Shown here piece by piece: positions 58,303-64,000 of a DNA stretch of 64,000 nt. This DNA is from Microbacterium gubbeenense DSM 15944 (GTDB lineage: Bacteria; Actinomycetota; Actinomycetes; Actinomycetales; Microbacteriaceae), in assembly GCF_000422745.1 (NCBI RefSeq), contig NZ_AUGQ01000001.1:62001-126000 (forward strand), given 5' to 3'. The position numbers were made by a program, and so were the translations under genes. Below the pieces are notes generated by a model. That model was not told the origin of the DNA. It made no database searches and saw only the letters and a list, made by a program, of their open reading frames with translations. Each line of letters begins with the position of its first letter. Positions within the stretch are counted from its first letter, which is position 1.

Positions 58303-58902
58303 ATGACCATTTCGACCCTCACCCTCATCGCCATCGACATCGTCGCGGCGCTGATCCTCGCCTTCGGCGTCTATTACCCGCGACATCGGAGGCGCGACCT
58401 CGTCGTCGCATTCCTCGGTGTCAACATCGGCGTGCTCGCGGTGGCGAGCGTGCTCGCCACGGCGCAGGTCGCGGCGGGGCTGGGGCTCGGATTGTTCGGC
58501 GTGCTCTCGATCATCCGTCTGCGTTCGTCCGAGATCTCGCAGCGCGAAGTCGCCTACTACTTCGCGGCCCTCGCGATGGGCCTGATCGGCGGGCTCGGCG
58601 GCAGTTCCGTCACGATTCCCGCCGCGCTCATCGCGCTCATCCTCGTCACGATGTGGGTCGCCGATCATCCCGCGCTGCTCGGACGCAGCCGACACCAGGT
58701 GGTGCGCCTCGATCGCGCGATCGCCGATGAACAGGAACTGAGCGACGAGCTCGGCGAATGCCTCGGCGGCACCGTGACGGCGATCACCGTGCAACAGCTC
58801 GACCTCGTCAACGACTCGACGCTCGTGGACGTGCGCTATCGGGTGACGGCAAGTCGTGAGAAGCAGACGCAGTCCGTCGCGGAGAGCGCGGCCTCGCGAT
58901 GA
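58303..58902 (+). CDS. DUF4956 membrane protein
   Basis: 199 aa from ATG 58303 (AAGGAG 8 nt upstream). Three or four N-terminal membrane helices with the family motif LGLGLFGVLSIIRLRSSEISQREVAYYFAALAMGLI, then a soluble C-terminal domain. DUF4956 proteins occur beside VTC-type polyphosphate polymerases and CotH kinases; the direct function is unknown. ATGA overlap with the next gene. Confidence 0.88.
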   Translation: MTISTLTLIAIDIVAALILAFGVYYPRHRRRDLVVAFLGVNIGVLAVASVLATAQVAAGLGLGLFGVLSIIRLRSSEISQREVAYYFAALAMGLIGGLGGSSVTIPAALIALILVTMWVADHPALLGRSRHQVVRLDRAIADEQELSDELGECLGGTVTAITVQQLDLVNDSTLVDVRYRVTASREKQTQSVAESAASR

Positions 58903-59681
58903 TCGCCCTGAACGCGTTCGCGCCCGTCACCCTCGAATCGCTCGTCGCGCAGGCCGCGCTCCTGACGCGCGTCGATCGCAAGTACCTCCTGCCGCTCGAC
59001 ACCGTCGCGGACGTCGTCTCCCACGCGGATCCGCGCGTGCGCGTGCTCGACATCGACGGATCCCGCGACTTCGCGTACGACTCGGTCTACTTCGACACCC
59101 CGGACTTCCTCGCCTATCGACTCACCGCGCTCCGGCGCCGGCGTCGGTTCAAGCTGCGCACCCGCACATATCTCGATACCGGCGGGTCGTACCTCGAGCT
59201 CAAGACCAAGAGCGGCCGCGGCACGACCGTCAAAGAACGCATGCCGTACGCGCCGATCGACCGCGCCCGCATCACCCCCTCGGGCGGCGCCTATGCCGCA
59301 GACCTGCTCGCGCAGCGCGGTCACGAGCCGTCGCTCGTCGCCGAGATGCGACCGTCTCTCGTCAGTCGATACCGCCGCTCGACGCTGCTGCTGCCCGATG
59401 GCAGCCGCGCAACGATCGACACCGATCTCCGCTGGTCGGATCCCGACGGCCGCGCGCTGAGCCTGCCGGGCTACGCGATCGTCGAGTCGAAGTCGCCGGG
59501 GCGTCCGAACGACCTCGATCGCGCGCTCTGGCGCACCGGCCACCGGCCGAGCGGAATCAGCAAGTTCGGCACCGGCACCGCAGCGCTGCACCCCGAACTG
59601 CCGGTAAGCAAGTGGGCTCGCACGCTGCGCGGGCCGTTCTCCGAATCCATTCTCACCACCGACCCCCAGGAGCAACGATGA
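58899..59681 (+). CDS. VTC-domain (polyphosphate polymerase-like) protein
   Basis: 260 aa tunnel-fold protein. Typical pattern: TRVDRKYLLPLD (E/R..K start motif), YDSVYFDTPDFLAYRLT, RRFKLRTRTYLDTGGSYLELKTKSGRG and, near the end, IVESKSPG, KFGTGTAAL. The basic residues and Glu/Asp that bind phosphate and metal in Vtc4 are present. Polymerisation activity in bacteria of this operon type is not proven. Coupled on both sides by ATGA overlaps. Confidence 0.88.
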   Translation: MIALNAFAPVTLESLVAQAALLTRVDRKYLLPLDTVADVVSHADPRVRVLDIDGSRDFAYDSVYFDTPDFLAYRLTALRRRRRFKLRTRTYLDTGGSYLELKTKSGRGTTVKERMPYAPIDRARITPSGGAYAADLLAQRGHEPSLVAEMRPSLVSRYRRSTLLLPDGSRATIDTDLRWSDPDGRALSLPGYAIVESKSPGRPNDLDRALWRTGHRPSGISKFGTGTAALHPELPVSKWARTLRGPFSESILTTDPQEQR

Positions 59682-61081
59682 AACGCACCGCATTCGCCCT
59701 GACCGCTCTGGCCGCGACGGGCATTCTGCTCGCCAGCTGCAGCGCCTCGGCCGGAGCCGCCGATGCCGGATCGAGCGAAACGACGGCACGCGCGTTCACG
59801 GGCGATCTCTCCCCGGAGGAGGTGCTCGCCGCGAACAGCGACTACACGACCGTGAACGACGACGAATGGTCGGCGGACGACGCCGTCGACGTCGCCCTCG
59901 ACGGATCCACCGCGGAAGCGTCGGGAGACGGCGTGAGCGTGGACGGCTCCACCGTCACGGTCACCGCCGCCGGTGTGTACCGGTTGTCGGGATCGCTCGA
60001 GGGCGCGGTCGTCGTGGAGGCGCCCGAGGACGCCCAGGTCGTCCTGATCCTCGACGGCGCCGAGATCTCGAACGCCGATGGCCCGGCGATCGAGGTGCGC
60101 ACGGCGGACGACGTGGCGATCAACCTCGCGTCGGGCAGCGAGAACACCGTCTCGGACGCCGCCTCGTACGCCGAGGACGCGACCGTCAACGCGGCGATCG
60201 ACGCCAGCAGCGACCTCACGATATCCGGCGACGGATCCCTCACCGTGACGGGCAACGGCAACGACGGCATCTCGTCGACCGATGACCTCGTCGTCCTCGC
60301 CGGCAGGATCACGGTGTCCGCCGCCGACGACGCCCTGCGCGGGAAGGACGCGCTCGTGGTCGAGGGAGGCGAGCTCGACCTCACGGCGACGGCCGGCGAC
60401 GGCCTCAAGAGCGACCAGGAGGAGAACGAGACCCAGGGATATGTTCTGGTGAGCGGCGGCACGATCGGCATCGCCGCGGGAGACGACGGCATCCAGGCGC
60501 TGACGGACGTCGTCATCACGGGCGGAGACACCACGATCGACGCCGCAGACCACGGCCTCGAGGGCGAGAGCATCCTCACCATCGGCGGCGGCACGATCAC
60601 CGTGACCGCGTCGAACGAGGGGATGCAAGCGATCTCCGTCGGCATCTTCGACGGCACGATCGACCTCATGGCGGTCGACGACGGCATCAACGCCTCCGGC
60701 ATCAACGCCGGCGGTCAGGAGCGCGAGACCGACACGGGCGAGCGCCTCGAGATCTCGGGCGGCACGATCACGATCGACGCCGGGTTCGACGGGCTCGATT
60801 CCAACGGATCCGTCACCGTCTCGGGCGGCGACGTCACGATCTCGAGCGCCGAGAACGGCGGAGACAACCCGATCGACGCGAACGGCACCGCGACCGTCGC
60901 GGAGGGCGTCGTCGTCGCGAACGGCGAGGCGTTCGATTCCGATTCCATCCAGCAGATGCCGGGCGGCCCCAGGATGGGCGGCGGTGAGCCCGGAGAGGGC
61001 CGACAGGGAACGGGCGAGATGCCCGGTGGCGGAGAGATGCCCGCGCCGACCGACGCCCCGGACGCCGACCGGGCGTCCTAG
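59678..61081 (+). CDS. Carbohydrate-binding-domain lipoprotein (DUF4353-like beta-helix)
   Basis: 467 aa from ATG 59678. Lipobox LLASC (Cys at about residue 21). The mature protein is a run of beta-helix-like repeats with the recurrent pattern sGGtitItaaDDGI (e.g. VLVSGGTIGIAAGDDGIQAL, LTIGGGTITVTASNEGMQAI, LEISGGTITIDAGFDGLDS, VTVSGGDVTISSAENGGDNPI), then a Gly/Met/Pro-rich tail. Such 'carbohydrate-binding' domains accompany CotH kinase and VTC genes. Surface-exposed; function unproven. Third gene of the coupled operon. Confidence 0.85.
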   Translation: MKRTAFALTALAATGILLASCSASAGAADAGSSETTARAFTGDLSPEEVLAANSDYTTVNDDEWSADDAVDVALDGSTAEASGDGVSVDGSTVTVTAAGVYRLSGSLEGAVVVEAPEDAQVVLILDGAEISNADGPAIEVRTADDVAINLASGSENTVSDAASYAEDATVNAAIDASSDLTISGDGSLTVTGNGNDGISSTDDLVVLAGRITVSAADDALRGKDALVVEGGELDLTATAGDGLKSDQEENETQGYVLVSGGTIGIAAGDDGIQALTDVVITGGDTTIDAADHGLEGESILTIGGGTITVTASNEGMQAISVGIFDGTIDLMAVDDGINASGINAGGQERETDTGERLEISGGTITIDAGFDGLDSNGSVTVSGGDVTISSAENGGDNPIDANGTATVAEGVVVANGEAFDSDSIQQMPGGPRMGGGEPGEGRQGTGEMPGGGEMPAPTDAPDADRAS

Positions 61082-61085
61082 CCCG

Positions 61086-62114
61086 TCAGTCGACGTAGGT
61101 GCGCGTCACCAGCGGTGACACACGCAGCAGCGGCTCCTCGCCGACCGTACCGATCGCCTCGCCGAGGTCGGTCGGGGTGGGCTCGCCGTTCTCCCCCGGA
61201 CCGAACAGGATCACCTCGTCGCCGACCGCGGCTCCCGGCCATGGTTCCACGCGCGAGGTGAACGGATCCACCCTCGTGACGGCGCGCACGCCCGCCGGCG
61301 TCGCGACGCTGACGCGACCCGCGAGGGCCGACGCGTACCCGTCGACGGATCCGATCGCTACTTCGACGTCGTCTCCGACGGCGACGACCGGCGCGACGAG
61401 CGCCGACGCCGGGGCGACGCCCGCGATCTCGGGGCCATCCTCCGAGCGGATCCCGTAGCAGAACGCCCCGACGCGCACGAGGTCGTAACGGAACTCGGCG
61501 CGGTGCCATGCGGCCGCGCTCGCCGCCAGGTGGCGCACCTCCGGCTCGAGACCGGCCGTGCGGGCGATCTCGACTGCACGGTCGAACTCGGCGCGCGAGG
61601 CATCGTCCTCCTCGTCGCTCGCCTCGGCGATGTGGGTCCAGATGCCGACCACGCGGATCCGTCCCCCGCGCTCGTGCTCGGCGGCTCGCGCGCAGAACGC
61701 CGCCCATTGCTCGGGCCGCACGCCGTTGCGGTGCAGGCCCGTGTCGATCTTCAGGTGAACGATCGCGGTGCCCTCGGCCGCCGCGACGTGCTCGAGGTAG
61801 TCGGCGTCGCCGACGCCGAGCTCGAGGCCTTCGTCGATTCCCTGCTGAGCCTCCTCGGACGACAGCGTCATCCAGCAGAACACCCGCGCGCGCTCCCGCG
61901 CCTCGCGCTTCGCGCGCACGGCGCTGTCGAGATCGATGCCGCCGAACCACGTGGCGCCGGCGTCGAGGGCCGCGGAGACGACCGGTTCGACGCCCTGCGC
62001 GTACGCGTTGTCCTTGATCACGACGAGCACCTCGGCGGGATCCATGCGTTCGCGCACCGCCCGCACGTTCTGGCGCAGGCGGGCGAGGTCGACGCGGAGC
62101 TCGGCGCGCATCAT
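61086..62114 (-). CDS. Alanine racemase-like protein, PLP-barrel subunit with divergent C-terminal domain
   Basis: 342 aa from ATG 62114 (second ATG at 62111); GGAGG is 4-7 nt upstream. The alanine racemase TIM barrel is intact: PLP-Lys34 in VVIKDNAYAQG, K122/R129 in HLKIDTGLHRNG, THIAEA, LAASAAAW and Y220 in VRVGAFCYGI. The C-terminal domain (about 235-342), however, has no VSYG tyrosine and no GR..MD block, i.e. lacks the second catalytic residue that alanine racemases place across the dimer interface. The partner gene upstream has exactly these parts. ATGA overlap couples the two. Confidence 0.85.
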   Translation of the reverse strand: MMRAELRVDLARLRQNVRAVRERMDPAEVLVVIKDNAYAQGVEPVVSAALDAGATWFGGIDLDSAVRAKREARERARVFCWMTLSSEEAQQGIDEGLELGVGDADYLEHVAAAEGTAIVHLKIDTGLHRNGVRPEQWAAFCARAAEHERGGRIRVVGIWTHIAEASDEEDDASRAEFDRAVEIARTAGLEPEVRHLAASAAAWHRAEFRYDLVRVGAFCYGIRSEDGPEIAGVAPASALVAPVVAVGDDVEVAIGSVDGYASALAGRVSVATPAGVRAVTRVDPFTSRVEPWPGAAVGDEVILFGPGENGEPTPTDLGEAIGTVGEEPLLRVSPLVTRTYVD

Positions 62115-62779
62115 GCGACCTCCTCCCGCGCAACCGAGAGCCCGACGACGGCGGCGAGCTCGAGCTCGGTCCAGCCGGTCGCGTCCGCCCAGGCCCGCAG
62201 CAGATCCGGGCGCGCGGCGCCGAAGAACCGCGCCTCGTCGCGCGGGCCGACGTCGATCCCGCCGATGTCGACGACGCACACGTCCATCGCCACGCGGCCG
62301 ATGATCGGTGCCTCGTCGTCGCCGAAGAGCACGACGGCCCGGGATCCGATCGCCCGCGCAACGCCCTGGGCGTATCCCCCGGACACGAGCGCGACGCGGG
62401 TGTCCCGCTCGGCGCGGTGTCGGTATCCGTAGGAGACGCCGTCGCCGGCGCGGAGCGTCTTCACCTGCAGCACGGGCGCGGCGAGCGTCATCGCGGGCTC
62501 GCCGTGACCGGCGAGTCCGAAGACGGCATCGAGGGGCAGCGCCGTGTCCGGCGCGGGCGCGAAGCCGAACGGATCCGCGCCCTCGTCGACGATCGCCGTC
62601 GTGATCCCTGTCGCGCGAGCGGCTTCCGCGACGATCGGGGCGCCGTGACCGCAGGCATCGCGACGCAGATCGATCGCGGATCCGGGTGCCTCGCGCGCCG
62701 CGCGGGCGATGTTCCGCTCGAGAGCGGAACGCGACACGCGCGTGCGCGGAATGCTCGTCCCCAGTATCGACTCACTCAT
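62111..62779 (-). CDS. Alanine racemase C-terminal-domain protein, barrel deleted
   Basis: 222 aa from ATG 62779 (a GTG at 62806 is possible). Residues about 12-65 match the start of the racemase barrel but the PLP lysine is Arg39 and the following Tyr is Cys43 (IDLRRDACGHG); most of the barrel (about 170 residues compared with Alr) is missing. From about 100 on it is a good racemase C-terminal domain: catalytic-type Tyr117 in GDGVSYGYRHRAERDT, SGGYAQGVARAIG, and GRVAMDVCVVDIGG. It cannot bind PLP alone; it may complete the active site of the next gene's product. Confidence 0.8.
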   Translation of the reverse strand: MSESILGTSIPRTRVSRSALERNIARAAREAPGSAIDLRRDACGHGAPIVAEAARATGITTAIVDEGADPFGFAPAPDTALPLDAVFGLAGHGEPAMTLAAPVLQVKTLRAGDGVSYGYRHRAERDTRVALVSGGYAQGVARAIGSRAVVLFGDDEAPIIGRVAMDVCVVDIGGIDVGPRDEARFFGAARPDLLRAWADATGWTELELAAVVGLSVAREEVA

Positions 62780-62862
62780 CCGCCCTAGACTATGACGCGG
62801 TCGCACGGTGCTTCTTCAGCGCGCCGCGCGATCCGTCCACTTACCGCCGACTCGGAGGATCC

Positions 62863-63888
62863 ATGACGTCGAATGGCCTCGCCCTCGGACCGAAGCTGCG
62901 CTACCTCGCGCAGCGCGCCCGCCGCATCGATATCGGTGCGGTGATCGAACGCGCCAAGGAAGTCCGCCAGGAGCACGGTAAGCCGGTCCCGACCGTGCTC
63001 GCCGACATGCTCTGGCAGGCCGCCCGCAAGGACGTCGCGTTCCAGGACTACGTCGACTTCGACTTCGCCATCCTCACGCCCGAGGAGCGCGCCACCTTCA
63101 TGACGCACCCGGTCTCCGCCCAGCTCGCGCAGCAGTACTCGCAGCCCGCGGGCCGCCGGATCTTCGAGGACAAGATCGCGTTCAACGAGCGCTTCTCCGA
63201 GTTCCTGAACCGCGCTTGGCTGGTCGTCACCGACGACAACGCCGACGAGGTGCGGGAATTCGTCGAGCAGCAGGGCACGGTCATCGCCAAGGTTCCCGTC
63301 AGCCACATGGGCCTCGGCGTGCGTCGTTATCACGCCAAGGACGTCGCGGACTGGGGTGTTTTCCACCGCGGGCTGATCGATGCCGGCGAGATCCTGCTCG
63401 AAGAGGTCATCTCCCAGCACGCCGACCTGTCGGCCGTGTGCCCCGGAACCGTCAACACCACCCGGATCACGGCGTTCTACGACGGCAAGGACGTGCACAT
63501 CCTCGCGGTCGCGCAGAAGTTCGGCCGCGGCGAGGTCAGCGACCAGATGTCGTACGGCGGCTTCTACACGATGCTCGACCCCGACTCGGGCCATGCGATG
63601 AGCGCGGGATACGACTCGCACGCGAACGTGCACGAGAACCACCCCGACACGGGCTTCCGCATCGCCGACTTCCAGCTGCCCGGATTCGACGAGGCCGTCG
63701 CCCTCATCGACCGCGCCGCGCGCGTGGTTCCCGAGGTGCAGTACGCGGGCTGGGACGTCGTCGCGACCGAGAAGGGCCCGGTGCTCGTGGAGGGCAACTG
63801 GGGCGCCGGCGTGTACGAGAACAAGCCGAGCGTGTCGGGCATCCGAACGGGCCACAAGCCCCGCTACCGCGCCGCCATCGGCTTCTAA
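62863..63888 (+). CDS. Sugar-transfer-associated ATP-grasp protein
   Basis: 341 aa from ATG 62863 with GGAGG 4-5 nt upstream. Matches the ATPgrasp_ST family: ...NRAWLVVTDDNADEVREFVEQQGTVIAKVPVSHMGLGVRR (ATP-binding Lys), ILLEEVISQHADLSAVCPGTVNTTRI, and VLVEGNWGAGVYENKPSVSGIRTGHKPRYRAAIGF. The metal-binding Glu/Asn are in VEGNWG. Family members ligate unknown acids/amines, often in envelope glycan clusters. Divergent from the racemase pair (83-bp gap). Substrate unknown. Confidence 0.85.
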   Translation: MTSNGLALGPKLRYLAQRARRIDIGAVIERAKEVRQEHGKPVPTVLADMLWQAARKDVAFQDYVDFDFAILTPEERATFMTHPVSAQLAQQYSQPAGRRIFEDKIAFNERFSEFLNRAWLVVTDDNADEVREFVEQQGTVIAKVPVSHMGLGVRRYHAKDVADWGVFHRGLIDAGEILLEEVISQHADLSAVCPGTVNTTRITAFYDGKDVHILAVAQKFGRGEVSDQMSYGGFYTMLDPDSGHAMSAGYDSHANVHENHPDTGFRIADFQLPGFDEAVALIDRAARVVPEVQYAGWDVVATEKGPVLVEGNWGAGVYENKPSVSGIRTGHKPRYRAAIGF

Positions 63889-63898
63889 CCCCACCGAA

Positions 63899-63958
63899 CC
63901 TTCATTTCTGGCACATTTCTGCGCGGATTTGCGCGCGGAAATGTGCCAGAAATGAAGG
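63899..63958. repeat. 60-nt AT-rich near-perfect palindrome
   Basis: The arms 63899-63919 and 63938-63958 are perfectly complementary over 21 bp (outer CCTTCATTTC / GAAATGAAGG); inside, after one T.G position, GCGCG (63921-63925) pairs with CGCGC (63932-63936). The arms are about 43% GC in a strongly GC-rich genome. It lies between the ATP-grasp gene and what seems to be the 3' end of a minus-strand gene; it could be a terminator, but the length and composition suggest a dispersed palindromic repeat. Confidence 0.8.
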
Positions 63959-63968
63959 GTTAGGGTGG

Positions 63969-64000
63969 TCAGGCCGCGCGGCGGATGATGCCCATCGGGG
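63969..64000 (-). CDS. Possible C-terminal end of a minus-strand gene
   Basis: The minus strand reads ...PMGIIRRAA then TGA at 63971-63969. Codon use and the position next to a palindrome suggest the end of a real gene entering from the right, but 10 codons are too few to identify it. Confidence 0.3.
   Translation of the reverse strand, partial: PMGIIRRAA

Overview
The window is high-GC actinobacterial chromosome, most likely Microbacteriaceae (Microbacterium-like). The support is the gene order pdxS-pdxT ... yebC-ruvC-ruvA-ruvB-yajC-secD-secF-rel, a set of families found essentially only in actinobacteria (DUF3000, DUF3093, DUF3159, DUF3710, DUF4193, SepH/DUF3071, DUF7455, DUF349), SD-type ribosome sites and heavy GTG/ATG mixed starts. 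No database search was possible; family names come from motifs read in the sequence.

Layout. 1-2550: end of rarA, a DUF349 protein and an orphan 180-aa gene whose start codon sits in a 43-nt palindrome. 2537-11157: stringent-response rel, Sec accessory secF/secD/yajC, the Holliday-junction genes ruvB/A/C and yebC. 11209-15851: an L,D-transpeptidase and vitamin B6 genes (pdxY, pdxT, pdxS and a divergent MocR/PdxR regulator with a dyad operator between). 15862-21687: a sugar-type ABC importer without ATPase (two permeases, lipoprotein binding protein) divergent from a two-gene flavin monooxygenase pair (NtaA/DszA-like plus DszC-like). 21706-24632: HIT protein, thrS, ankyrin protein. 24687-25391: tRNA cluster (Gly-Cys-Val-Gly on minus, Val-CAC on plus).

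25347-31689 is a 6.3-kb integrated element in tRNA-Val(CAC), bounded by a perfect 49-bp direct repeat. It encodes tyrosine integrase, excisionase-like protein, a small coiled-coil protein, an FtsK/TraB-like translocase, a lipoprotein, a membrane protein, an SCO3933-like protein, a divergent unknown (putative regulator) and a RepSA-like rolling-circle initiator. This is the gene set of an actinomycete integrative and conjugative element (AICE), but unusually small. Identical 21-bp sequences flank the core at similar distances on both sides, as arm-type integrase sites would.

31842-42177: SPW membrane protein, aldo/keto reductase, Amt, ZapE, an alpha/beta hydrolase, DUF3000, an RNase D-like protein probably starting at ATT, thiolase and the FadB-type beta-oxidation protein. 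42230-49836: dxs, acnA (behind a perfect palindrome carrying a -35 box), DUF3159, DUF3710, dut, DUF3093, DUF4193. 50136-57786: SepH, a phosphodiesterase/phosphatase, and a second type II topoisomerase (topo IV-like A and B subunits, separated by a TIGR01777 epimerase). 57958-61081: DUF7455 and a DUF4956-VTC-carbohydrate-binding lipoprotein operon. 61086-63888: two overlapping alanine-racemase-like genes with complementary halves of the active site, divergent from a sugar-transfer-associated ATP-grasp gene. The window ends with a long, AT-rich, nearly perfect palindrome.

The points most worth following are the mini-AICE with its symmetric arm sites, and the possible obligate heterodimeric ('split') alanine racemase.
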